NCBI RefSeq assembly: GCF_021404305.1
Contig: NZ_JABFTX010000005.1
Coordinates: 124,001 to 188,000 of the forward strand
Reading direction: 5' to 3'
Length of the DNA: 64,000 nt
Origin: Billgrantia ethanolica
GTDB lineage: Bacteria > Pseudomonadota > Gammaproteobacteria > Pseudomonadales > Halomonadaceae
Shown here: positions 9,192 through 17,193 of the stretch, piece after piece
Numbering within the stretch: the first letter of the stretch is position 1
Layout of the letters: each line of letters begins with the position of its first letter
The notes under the pieces: generated by a model
What the model was told of the DNA's origin: nothing
Seen by the model: only the letters and a program-made list of their open reading frames with translations
The model's database searches: none
Program-made: the position numbers and the translations under genes

Positions 9192-9800
9192 ATGCTGCGC
9201 AGCCTTATCTACGACGCCCTGATCCTCAGGCTGACTTCCCGTTGGTACGCCGCGGTGCTCGAACGGCTGCCCGAGGAGGCGGCCCTGCTGGACGTCGGGG
9301 TCGGCACGGCCGGGGCGCTGGCGGCCAACGCCGAGACGGTGAGGCGCAAGGGGCTGCGCATCACCGGTATCGACATCGATGCCGACTACATCGACCGCGC
9401 CCAGCGCCGGCTGGAGGAGGAGTCGCTCTGCGCCCATGCCGAGGTGCGTCTCGAGTCCGTCTACGACCATGACGGAGGCCCCTACGATGCAGCCTATTTC
9501 TCGGCCAGCCTGATGCTGCTGCCGGAGCCCGAGCGGGCACTTCGCCACTGCGCGGCACTGTTGAACCCAGGCGGACGGCTCTATTTCACCCAGACCATCC
9601 AACTGCGGCCCTCCCGCGGGATGGAGTGGCTCAAGCCCATGCTCAAGCGGCTCACCAGCATCGACTTCGGCCGGGTGACCTACGAGGACGCCTTCAAGGC
9701 GCAGCTCGACGCCGCCGGCCTGCGGCTCGAAGAGTTCACGGTGCTGTCGCGTCACGGCAGCCGGGCATCGTGCCTGGCCGTGGCGCGGTCTCTCGCCTGA
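9192..9800 (+). CDS. Class I SAM-dependent methyltransferase
   Basis: A 202-residue Rossmann methyltransferase. Motif I is LLDVGVGTAG (32-41), the acidic motif II is GIDIDADYID (59-68), and a YDAAYFSASLMLLPEPERAL region forms the motif IV/V part. The substrate is unknown. Only three bases separate it from the crotonase gene, so the two are co-translated. It converges on catR. A housekeeping or detoxification role is as likely as a catabolic one. Confidence 0.7.
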   Translation: MLRSLIYDALILRLTSRWYAAVLERLPEEAALLDVGVGTAGALAANAETVRRKGLRITGIDIDADYIDRAQRRLEEESLCAHAEVRLESVYDHDGGPYDAAYFSASLMLLPEPERALRHCAALLNPGGRLYFTQTIQLRPSRGMEWLKPMLKRLTSIDFGRVTYEDAFKAQLDAAGLRLEEFTVLSRHGSRASCLAVARSLA

Positions 9801-9814
9801 ACTTTCCCGACAGT

Positions 9815-10717
9815 TCATGGATATCTTCCGCTGCGGCGGTTCTCCACCAATACCTCAAGAATGGCATTGGCCTCCTGCATGATCGGCGAGGGCGCTTCGC
9901 CCTTGCGCCGGCTGCAGATCACCGGCGAGATGAGGCCCGGGTCGGCGAGGTAGACGTAAACGATGCCGTCGCGCCGTACGCGCTTGACCTGCTCCGGCAC
10001 CAGGGTGATGCCCAGGCCGGAGGCGACCAGGCCGAGCGCCGTCTGCAGCTCGTTGGCCTCCTGGGCCACGGTGACCTTGAGTCCGCGGCGGCGAAACAGC
10101 CCCAAGGTGATGTCGGCCAGGCTCGGCCTGGGCTGGGCCGGAAACAGCACCAGCGGGTACTCGGCGAGCTGGGCCAGAGTCGGTACGGTGTCGGCCAGCG
10201 GGTGGCCTTCGGGCAGGGCCGCCATCAGCGGCTCGTCGAACAGGTTCTCCTGCTCCACGTCGGGGTCGTCGATGCGCATGCGGCCGAAGCCCAGGTCGAT
10301 GCGCCCGCTCTTGAGCGCCTTCACCTGCTGCACCGTGGTCAGCTCGGCCAGCACCAGCTCGACATTATCCTTTTGTCGTAATTCCCGCACCAGCAGCGGA
10401 AGCTGCCCGTAGAACACCGAAGGAACGAAGCCGATGCCGAAGATCACGCGCTTGCTGCGGGCCAGGCGCTGGGTCGCGGCAACGGTGGTGTCGAGTTTGT
10501 CCATTATCTGCAGGGTATGCTCATGGAAGAACTGACCCGCCGGCGTCAGGCGTAGTCCACGGGCACTTCGCTCGAACAGCTCGGCGCCAATTTCGCTCTC
10601 CAATTGCTTGATCTGTCGTGATAAAGGCGGCTGTGCCATATGCAGCTTGGCGGCCGCTCGGGTCAGGTTGAGCTCCTCCGCGACCATGCAGAAATAGCGT
10701 AGATGTCGCAGCTCCAT
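9815..10717 (-). CDS. catR: LysR-type regulator CatR
   Basis: A 300-residue LysR-type regulator. The helix-turn-helix lies in residues 1-60 (MELRHLRYF, LNLTRAAAKLHMAQPPLSRQI). The effector domain follows, with the strongly conserved ERSARGLRLTPAG linker. CatR/BenM-type proteins activate catabolic genes on binding cis,cis-muconate, and divergent placement against catBCA-benABCD is typical. The ATG at 10717 is preceded by GGAGG and replaces a longer in-frame start. No separate BenR/BenM is seen next to ben, so CatR probably controls the whole block. Confidence 0.9.
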   Translation of the reverse strand: MELRHLRYFCMVAEELNLTRAAAKLHMAQPPLSRQIKQLESEIGAELFERSARGLRLTPAGQFFHEHTLQIMDKLDTTVAATQRLARSKRVIFGIGFVPSVFYGQLPLLVRELRQKDNVELVLAELTTVQQVKALKSGRIDLGFGRMRIDDPDVEQENLFDEPLMAALPEGHPLADTVPTLAQLAEYPLVLFPAQPRPSLADITLGLFRRRGLKVTVAQEANELQTALGLVASGLGITLVPEQVKRVRRDGIVYVYLADPGLISPVICSRRKGEAPSPIMQEANAILEVLVENRRSGRYP

Positions 10718-10718
10718 G

Positions 10719-10733
10719 ATACCTCCAAGGTAT
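10719..10733. promoter_or_regulatory. ATACC-N5-GGTAT palindrome at the catR start
   Basis: A perfect inverted repeat ATACC-TCCAA-GGTAT of the T-N11-A class bound by LysR regulators. It overlaps the catR Shine-Dalgarno, so binding could autorepress catR while activating catB from upstream. Confidence 0.45.
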
Positions 10734-10767
10734 GGCTCGGGACCTAAACGATATTGGTTCGGCCGCG

Positions 10768-10790
10768 CCGTGGCAATCAGACTGCCACGG
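10768..10790. promoter_or_regulatory. Inverted repeat before catB
   Basis: CCGTGGCA-ATCAGAC-TGCCACGG has perfect eight-base arms and a seven-base centre, ending 29 bases before catB. It could be a second regulator site or an mRNA leader hairpin. It is too long for a standard LysR half-site. Confidence 0.4.
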
Positions 10791-10819
10791 TATCGAAACA
10801 CCGAACCGCCGGAGCGCGC

Positions 10820-11938
10820 ATGTCATCTGTTATCGAGTCCATCGAAACGCTGCTGGTCGATCTACCGACCATCCGCCCTCACAAGCTCTCCATGACCACC
10901 ATGGCCTGCCAGACGCTGGTCATCGTGCGTCTGCGCGACTCCGACGGCGTCGAGGGCCTGGGCGAGGGCACCACCATCGGCGGGCTCGCCTATGGCCCCG
11001 AGAGCCCCGAGAGCATCAAGCGCAACATCGACAGCTACCTGGCGCCGCTGCTGATCGGCCAGCCGGCGAGCGCCGTCGCCACGCTGCGTGCCCGCCTCGA
11101 CCGCCACGCCCGCGGTAACGCCATCGCCAAGTCGGCGCTGGAGACCGCGCTGCTCGACGCCCAGGGCAAGCGCCTCGGCTTGCCCATGGCCGAGCTGCTC
11201 GGCGGTGCGCGCCACGACTACCTGCCGGTGCTGTGGACCCTGGCCAGCGGCGATACCGCCCGCGACATCGACGAGGCCTTCCAGCGCCTGGAACAGCGCC
11301 GCCACTGCGACTTCAAGCTCAAGATCGGCGCCAACGCCGTGGACGACGACGTGCGCCACGTGGCCGCGATCAAGGCGGCGCTGGGCGAACGGGCCAGCGT
11401 GCGCGTCGACGTCAACCAGGCCTGGAGCGAGAGCACCGCCGTGCGCGGTATCGCCGCGCTGCAGGCCGCCGGTATCGAGCTGATCGAGCAGCCGGTCTCC
11501 GCCCGCGAGCATGCCGGGTTGGTGCGCCTGGCCAAGCGCTTCGAGGTGCCGATGCTGGCTGACGAAGCGGTGGCCGACGCCCGCGACGGCTTCGCTTTGG
11601 CCGCCGCCGGCTTCAGCGGCGCCTATGCGCTGAAGATCGCCAAGGCCGGCGGCCCGCGCGGGGCCCTGGCGCTGGCTGAGGTGGCCCAGGCGGCGGGCAT
11701 CGGTCTCTACGGCGGCACTCTGCTGGAGGGCACCATCGGCACCGCCGCCTCGCTGCACGCCTGGGCCACGCTGCCCGAGCTGGCCTGGGGCAGCGAAATG
11801 TTCGGCCCGCTGCTGCTCAAGGACGACATCGTCGCCGAGCCGCTGACCTACGGCGAGTTCGGCGTGGAGCTGCCGCAAGGCCCGGGGCTGGGGATCGCCC
11901 TGGATGAAGACAAACTGGCGCATTACGCCCGCCGTTGA
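10820..11938 (+). CDS. catB: Muconate cycloisomerase
   Basis: A 372-residue enolase-superfamily enzyme converting cis,cis-muconate to muconolactone, with Mn2+. The N-terminal cap has the CatB signature VDLPTIRPHKL (13-23). The catalytic KLK is at 166-168, and metal ligands follow in VDVNQAW, in the IEQP region and in LADEAVAD. The ATG at 10820 follows GGAG by five bases; a longer in-frame start would overlap the inverted repeat. It is first of a run catB-catC-catA-benABCD in one direction. Confidence 0.93.
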   Translation: MSSVIESIETLLVDLPTIRPHKLSMTTMACQTLVIVRLRDSDGVEGLGEGTTIGGLAYGPESPESIKRNIDSYLAPLLIGQPASAVATLRARLDRHARGNAIAKSALETALLDAQGKRLGLPMAELLGGARHDYLPVLWTLASGDTARDIDEAFQRLEQRRHCDFKLKIGANAVDDDVRHVAAIKAALGERASVRVDVNQAWSESTAVRGIAALQAAGIELIEQPVSAREHAGLVRLAKRFEVPMLADEAVADARDGFALAAAGFSGAYALKIAKAGGPRGALALAEVAQAAGIGLYGGTLLEGTIGTAASLHAWATLPELAWGSEMFGPLLLKDDIVAEPLTYGEFGVELPQGPGLGIALDEDKLAHYARR

Positions 11939-11948
11939 GGAGAAACGC

Positions 11949-12239
11949 ATGCTTTTCCAAGTGGAGATGACCGTCAAGCTGCCGCCGACGATGCCGGCCG
12001 ACGAGGCCGCCGCGATCAAGGCGCGCGAGAAGGAGTACGCCCAGGAGCTGCAGCGTCAGGGCAAGTGGCGCCACCTGTGGCGGGTCGCCGGCAGCTACGC
12101 CAACGTCAGCATCTTCGACGTGCGCGACAACGCCGAGTTGCAGGAGCTGGTCGCGGGCCTGCCGCTCTTCCCGTGGATGGAGATCAGCGTCAAGCCGCTG
12201 TGCCGCCATCCGTCATCCATACGCGACGACGACAGCTGA
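11949..12239 (+). CDS. catC: Muconolactone isomerase
   Basis: A 96-residue protein, the exact usual size of muconolactone Delta-isomerase, which moves the double bond to give beta-ketoadipate enol-lactone. MLFQVEMTVKLPP at the start and the C-terminal LPLFPWMEISVKPLCRHPSS are family hallmarks. GAGGAG lies six bases before the ATG, overlapping the end of catB by a few bases, so the two genes are co-translated. Confidence 0.94.
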   Translation: MLFQVEMTVKLPPTMPADEAAAIKAREKEYAQELQRQGKWRHLWRVAGSYANVSIFDVRDNAELQELVAGLPLFPWMEISVKPLCRHPSSIRDDDS

Positions 12240-12291
12240 TCAAGCATCACGCCAGCCCCGCGGGGCACCCAACGACAACGAGGACAGACCC

Positions 12292-13260
12292 ATGACCGTG
12301 AAGATCCATGACACCCCCGACGTGCAGAACTTTCTCAAGGCCGTGGCCGGTTTCGACCAGCAGGGCGGCAGCCACCGTGGCAAGCAGATCCTGCATCGCC
12401 TGCTCTCCGACGTATACCGCCTGATCGACGACTTCGACGTCAGCCCCGAGGAGTTCTGGTCGGCGGTGAGCCTGCTCAACGAGCTGGGCAAGGAGAGCCA
12501 GTTCGGCCTGCTGGCCCCTGGGCTCGGCTTCGACCACTACCTCGACATGCGCATGGACGCCGCCGACGAGCAGGCCGGCCTGACCGGCGGCACGCCGCGT
12601 ACCATTGAAGGTCCGCTCTACGTGGCCGGCGCGCCGGTGAGCGAAGGCGAGGCGCGCATGGACGACGGCAGCGACGCCGATGCCGAGGTGATGTGGCTGA
12701 CCGGTCAGGTGCGCGACACCCAGGGCAAGCCGGTGGCCGGCGCCCAGGTGGAGATCTGGCACGCCGACTCCAAGGGCGGCTATTCCTTCTTCGATCCCTC
12801 GCAGTCGCAGTACAACCTGCGCCGCACCATCATCGCCGATGCCGAGGGCCGCTACCGCGCGCGTAGCATCATCCCCTCCGGCTACGGCGTGCCGGCCGGC
12901 AGCCCCACCGACCAGGTACTCAAGCTGCTGGGTCGCCACGGCCAGCGTCCGGCGCACATCCACTTCTTCGTCTCCGCTCCAGGACATCGTCACCTGACCA
13001 CCCAGATCAACCTGGCCGGCGACGAGTACACCTGGGACGACTTCGCCTTCGCCACCCGTGAAGAGCTGGTGGTCGACGCCACCCGCATCGAGGACGCCGC
13101 CGAGGCCGCCAAGCGCGGGCTCGAAGCGCCCTTCACCGAGGTGGTGTTCGACGTCGAGCTGGCACCCACCGCCGACCCCGAGCAGCAGAGCCGCCACAAG
13201 CGCCCGCGGGCGCTGGAAGACGAAGCGGCACCGGCCAAGCGCGAGCCCGTCGAGGCCTGA
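12292..13260 (+). CDS. catA: Catechol 1,2-dioxygenase
   Basis: An intradiol Fe(III) dioxygenase of 322 residues that cleaves catechol to cis,cis-muconate. The iron ligands are visible: Tyr164 in KGGYSFFD, Tyr198 in PSGYG, and His222 and His224 in PAHIHFF. An N-terminal helical dimerisation segment spans about 1-90. The C-terminus carries an extra charged tail (about 301-322, RHKRPRALEDEA and on) not part of the catalytic fold. It lies 52 bases after catC; the order catBCA then benABCD resembles the arrangement described in Halomonas. Confidence 0.95.
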   Translation: MTVKIHDTPDVQNFLKAVAGFDQQGGSHRGKQILHRLLSDVYRLIDDFDVSPEEFWSAVSLLNELGKESQFGLLAPGLGFDHYLDMRMDAADEQAGLTGGTPRTIEGPLYVAGAPVSEGEARMDDGSDADAEVMWLTGQVRDTQGKPVAGAQVEIWHADSKGGYSFFDPSQSQYNLRRTIIADAEGRYRARSIIPSGYGVPAGSPTDQVLKLLGRHGQRPAHIHFFVSAPGHRHLTTQINLAGDEYTWDDFAFATREELVVDATRIEDAAEAAKRGLEAPFTEVVFDVELAPTADPEQQSRHKRPRALEDEAAPAKREPVEA

Positions 13261-13305
13261 GCGCCCGCAGCTGACGCTACCTGACTGACGACACGAAGCG
13301 CTCTG

Positions 13306-13327
13306 CCCGCCGGCCCCCGCCGGTGGG
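13306..13327 (+). other. Intercistronic hairpin between catA and benA
   Basis: CCCGCCGG-CCCCCG-CCGGTGGG gives an eight-pair stem with one G-U pair. No U-tract follows, so it is more likely an mRNA processing or stability element than a terminator. It lies in the 111-base gap before benA. Confidence 0.4.
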
Positions 13328-13371
13328 TAGGGGAGCCTCGTCCCTGACAAGAGCAACGAGGAGTTGGAGCC

Positions 13372-14754
13372 ATGACCGCACAGCTTGATCGTCTCGAGAA
13401 ACGCGTTCGCGGCGCCGTCGTCGACGACCCCGAGAACGGTATCTTCCGCTGCCACCGCAGCATGTTCACCGACCCGGCCTTCTTCGAGCTGGAGATGAAG
13501 CACATTTTCGAAGGCAACTGGCTGTTCCTGGCTCACGAGAGCCAGGTGGCGGAGCCGGGCGACTACATGACCGTGACCATGGGCCGCCAGCCGGTGATCC
13601 TCACCCGCGACAAGCAGGGTGAGCTGCACGCGCTGATCAACGCCTGCGCCCACCGCGGCGCAACCCTGTGCCGCAAGAAGCGCGGCAACAAGGGCACCTT
13701 CACCTGCCCGTTCCACGGCTGGTCGTTCAAGAACGACGGCAAGCTGCTCAAGGCCAAGAACGAGAAGGCCGGCGCCTACCCGGAGAGCTTCAAGCAGGAA
13801 GGCTCCCATGACCTCAAGCGCGTGGCGCGCTTCGAGAACTATCGCGGCTTCCTGTTCGGCAGCCTGAGTGCCGATGTCGCCCCGCTCAACGAGTACCTTG
13901 GAGAGACCACCAAGATCATCGACAACATCGTCGATCAGGCGCCGGAAGGCATCGAGATCCTGCGCGGCACGTCGTCCTACACCTTCAATGGCAACTGGAA
14001 GCTGGGCGCCGAGAACGGTGCCGACGGCTACCACGTCAGCACCGTGCACTGGAACTACGCCTCGACCATGGAGCGGCGCAACTACGACGCCGGCGGCACC
14101 AAGGCGGTGGACGCCAACGGCTGGTCGAAGAGCATGGGCGGCTTCTACTCCTACGACAACGGCCACATGATGCTGTGGACCCGCCTGCTCAACCCCGAGG
14201 TACGTCCGGTCTACTCCCAGCGTGAGCGCATCGAGCAGGAGCTTGGCGAGGCGCGGGCCGACTCCATCGTCAACCAGACCCGCAATCTCTGCCTCTACCC
14301 CAACGTCTACCTGATGGATCAGTTCTCTACTCAGATTCGCGTGATCCGGCCTATCGCCGTGGACAAGAGCGAGGTCACCATCTACTGCTTCGCGCCCAAG
14401 GGTGAGTCCGCCGAAAACCGCGCCCTGCGCATCCGTCAGTATGAGGACTTCTTCAACGTCAGCGGCATGGGCACGCCCGACGACCTTGAGGAGTTCCGCG
14501 CCTGCCAGAACGGCTACGCCGGACTCGACGCGGAGTGGAACGACCTCTCCCGCGGCGCCAAGAAGTGGATCGAGGGCGCCGACGACAACGCCAAGGCCAT
14601 CGACATGAAGCCGCTGCTCAGCGGTGCCTCCCCCGAGGACGAAGGACTCTATGTGCTGCACCACAAGCACTGGGTCGAGGAGATGCTGCGTGCCATCGAC
14701 AAGGAACGCAGCCAGTTCATCGCCACCACGTCTGGCGCAACGAGCGAATCCTGA
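13372..14754 (+). CDS. benA: Benzoate 1,2-dioxygenase large subunit
   Basis: The 460-residue alpha subunit of the ring-hydroxylating dioxygenase that converts benzoate to its 1,2-dihydrodiol. The Rieske cluster ligands are Cys92, His94, Cys112 and His115 (CAHRG, CPFHGW). The mononuclear iron site lies in GADGYHVSTVHWNY near 220-233. Cytosolic, working with BenB as a hexamer and with reductase BenC. GAGGAG precedes the ATG. The stop is eleven bases before benB. Confidence 0.95.
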   Translation: MTAQLDRLEKRVRGAVVDDPENGIFRCHRSMFTDPAFFELEMKHIFEGNWLFLAHESQVAEPGDYMTVTMGRQPVILTRDKQGELHALINACAHRGATLCRKKRGNKGTFTCPFHGWSFKNDGKLLKAKNEKAGAYPESFKQEGSHDLKRVARFENYRGFLFGSLSADVAPLNEYLGETTKIIDNIVDQAPEGIEILRGTSSYTFNGNWKLGAENGADGYHVSTVHWNYASTMERRNYDAGGTKAVDANGWSKSMGGFYSYDNGHMMLWTRLLNPEVRPVYSQRERIEQELGEARADSIVNQTRNLCLYPNVYLMDQFSTQIRVIRPIAVDKSEVTIYCFAPKGESAENRALRIRQYEDFFNVSGMGTPDDLEEFRACQNGYAGLDAEWNDLSRGAKKWIEGADDNAKAIDMKPLLSGASPEDEGLYVLHHKHWVEEMLRAIDKERSQFIATTSGATSES

Positions 14755-14764
14755 GGAGGTCATC

Positions 14765-15256
14765 ATGAGTATCGATTTTCTGGCCATCCAGGCCTTCATC
14801 CATCGTGAAGCCCGTCTGCTTGACGACCGCGAATGGGACGAGTGGCTGACCTGCTACAGCAAGAATGCGGTGTTCTGGATGCCGGCATGGGACGACGACG
14901 ATCGGCTGACCGAGGACCCCCAGCGCGAGATCTCGCTGATCTACTACCCCAACCGCGAGGGGCTGGAGGATCGCGTCTATCGCATCAAGACCGAACGCTC
15001 CGGCGCCACCAGCATTCCCGAGCCGCGCACCACCCACCAGATCTCCAATCTTGAGGTGCTCTCCCAGGAAGGTGACACGGTCGAGCTGCGCTTCAACTGG
15101 CACACCCTGAGCCATCGCTACCAGCAGACCGACGGCTACTTCGGCACCTCCTTCTACACCCTGGACGTGAGCGGCGGAGAGCCGCTGATCGTCAGCAAGA
15201 AGGTGGTGCTCAACAACGACTACATCCACCAGGTCATCGACGTGTATCACGTCTGA
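14765..15256 (+). CDS. benB: Benzoate 1,2-dioxygenase small subunit
   Basis: The 163-residue beta subunit, a cone-fold NTF2-like protein without cofactors that supports the BenA trimer. RLLDDREWDEWL near residues 17-28 and the terminal NNDYIHQVIDVYHV are typical. GAGGAGG overlaps the benA stop and precedes the ATG at 14765; a longer in-frame start inside benA is rejected for that reason. Confidence 0.93.
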   Translation: MSIDFLAIQAFIHREARLLDDREWDEWLTCYSKNAVFWMPAWDDDDRLTEDPQREISLIYYPNREGLEDRVYRIKTERSGATSIPEPRTTHQISNLEVLSQEGDTVELRFNWHTLSHRYQQTDGYFGTSFYTLDVSGGEPLIVSKKVVLNNDYIHQVIDVYHV

Positions 15257-15288
15257 ACGATCGTGAACCCGGTGGGGAGGAGACGAGC

Positions 15289-16347
15289 ATGAGCTATACC
15301 ATTGCGCTCAACTTCGAGGACGGCGTGACCCGTTTCATTTCCTGCAAGGAAGGGGAAACGGTGCTCGATGCCGCCTATCGTCACAAGGTCAATCTGCCGA
15401 TGGACTGCTCCGACGGCGTCTGCGGCACCTGCAAGGGTACCTGCGAGCAGGGGGCATTCGATCTTGGCGACGAATACATCGACGAGGCGCTTTCCGACGA
15501 GGAGGTGGCTGAAGGCAAGGTGCTGACCTGCCAGATGGTGCCCTCATCGGACTGCGTGGTGCAGGTGCCGGTGGCATCGACCCTGTGCAAGACCGCGGTG
15601 GGCGAGTTCCCGGCCAGAGTCGCCGAGGTTTCGCGCCTCTCCGAGGACAGCTTCGAGTTGGTCATCGATCTTGATCAAGAGTATCTCGATGAGGGCGAGG
15701 AGCTGGCCTTCCTGCCGGGCCAGTACGTCAACATCCAGGTGCCGGGCAGCGACGAGACCCGTTCCTACTCGTTCAGCTCGGCGCCAGGGGAGCGCCGCGC
15801 GAGCTTCCTGATCCGCAACGTGCCGAACGGCCTGATGAGCGGCTATCTCAGCGGCGCGGCCAAGCCCGAGGACGCCCTGACCCTGACCGGGCCGATGGGT
15901 AGCTTCTACCTGCGCGAGGTCAGACGCCCGGTGCTGATGCTGGCCGGCGGCACCGGCCTGGCGCCGTTCCTGGCCATGCTGCGCCAGCTGCAGGAGCAGG
16001 GCTGTGACCAGCCGGTGCGGCTGCTCTACGGTGTGAACGTCGACGACCACCTGGTCAAGCTCGACGAACTCGACGCCTTCGTCGAGGCGCTGCCCGACTT
16101 CGCCTACACCACGGTGGTCGCCGATGCGGCGAGCGAGCACATGCGCAAGGGCTACGTGACCCACCACATGGCGCCCGAGCTGCTGCATGACGGCGAGGTC
16201 GACGTCTACCTGTGCGGGCCGCCGCCGATGGTGGACGCGGTGCTCACTCACTTCCGCGAGCAGGGGATTTCGCCCGCGAGCTTCCACTACGAGAAGTTCA
16301 CCCCGAGCCTGGCCCCGGAAGAAGCAAAGAAGGAGGCGGTGGCATGA
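15289..16347 (+). CDS. benC: Benzoate 1,2-dioxygenase electron transfer component
   Basis: A 352-residue reductase that passes electrons from NADH to BenAB. The N-terminal plant-type ferredoxin domain has Cys40, Cys45, Cys48 and Cys81. An FAD domain follows with RSYSFSSAPG near 161-170, then an NAD domain with LMLAGGTGLAPFLAML and a C-terminal YLCGPPPMVDAV. The stop overlaps the benD start (ATGA), a mark of translational coupling. Confidence 0.95.
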   Translation: MSYTIALNFEDGVTRFISCKEGETVLDAAYRHKVNLPMDCSDGVCGTCKGTCEQGAFDLGDEYIDEALSDEEVAEGKVLTCQMVPSSDCVVQVPVASTLCKTAVGEFPARVAEVSRLSEDSFELVIDLDQEYLDEGEELAFLPGQYVNIQVPGSDETRSYSFSSAPGERRASFLIRNVPNGLMSGYLSGAAKPEDALTLTGPMGSFYLREVRRPVLMLAGGTGLAPFLAMLRQLQEQGCDQPVRLLYGVNVDDHLVKLDELDAFVEALPDFAYTTVVADAASEHMRKGYVTHHMAPELLHDGEVDVYLCGPPPMVDAVLTHFREQGISPASFHYEKFTPSLAPEEAKKEAVA

Positions 16348-17120
16348 GCGCGCGTTTTGCCGAGCAGGTGATGGTGATCACCGGTGCCGCTCAGGGCATC
16401 GGTAAGCGCGTCGCCGAACGCGCCGGGGCCGAGGGCGCCCGGCTGGCGCTGGTGGACCGCGCCGAGCACGTCGAGCGGGTGGCGGCCGAGCTGCGCGAGG
16501 CGGGCATCGAGGCGATCGCCCTCCAGGCCGACCTGGAGGCCTGGGAGGGCGCCGAGGGCGTAATGCGCCAGGTGCAGGAGCACTATGGTCGGCTCGACGT
16601 GCTGATCAACAACGTCGGCGGCACCATCTGGGCCCAGCCCTACGCCCACTACACGCCCGAACAGATCGAGGCCGAGGTGCGCCGCTCGCTGTTTCCCACC
16701 CTGTGGTGCTGTCGCGCGGCGCTGCCTTATCTGCTGGCGAGCCAGGGCAACATCGTCAACGTCTCCTCGGTGGCCACCCGCGGCATCAACCGGGTGCCCT
16801 ACGCCGCGGCCAAGGGCGGCGTCAACGCCATGACCGTGGCGCTGGCCTTCGAATACGCCGAGTACGGCATTCGCGTCAACGCCACCGCCCCCGGCGGCAC
16901 CGAGGCGCCGCCGCGGCTGACGCCGCGCAACAGCGCCGAGCCCAGCGAGCAGGAGAAGGCGTGGTACCAGCAGCTGATCGATCAGACCAAGGCCACCAGC
17001 TTCATGGGGCGCTACGGCACCCTCGACGAGCAGGCCGGCCCGATCCTGTTCCTGGCCTCCCGCGATGCCAGCTACATCACCGGCAGCGTGGTGCCGGTGG
17101 CGGGCGGCGACAGCGGCTGA
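16344..17120 (+). CDS. benD: Benzoate dihydrodiol dehydrogenase
   Basis: A 258-residue short-chain dehydrogenase that oxidises and decarboxylates the benzoate cis-diol to catechol, using NAD+. TGAAQGIGKR near 13-22 binds the cofactor, NNVGGTIW near 90-97 follows, and the catalytic Tyr-Lys pair is YAAAK near 154-158. The ATG at 16344 overlaps benC by four bases, with AGGAGG just upstream; the longer in-frame start inside benC is not used. It completes the route from benzoate to the CatA substrate. Confidence 0.94.
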   Translation: MSARFAEQVMVITGAAQGIGKRVAERAGAEGARLALVDRAEHVERVAAELREAGIEAIALQADLEAWEGAEGVMRQVQEHYGRLDVLINNVGGTIWAQPYAHYTPEQIEAEVRRSLFPTLWCCRAALPYLLASQGNIVNVSSVATRGINRVPYAAAKGGVNAMTVALAFEYAEYGIRVNATAPGGTEAPPRLTPRNSAEPSEQEKAWYQQLIDQTKATSFMGRYGTLDEQAGPILFLASRDASYITGSVVPVAGGDSG

Positions 17121-17193
17121 GCGATACCGTCGCGCCATTCACGCCACCTGCTCGCACCCACCCAACGACAACAACAGTCCCCTGGAGCACACC

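Noticed and set aside
12247..14799. An 850-codon open frame on the minus strand across catA-benA
   Set aside because: It is antisense to two clear enzymes. Its composition (many Val, Gly, Ala, His) is that of a codon shadow in G+C-rich DNA, and it has no family features.
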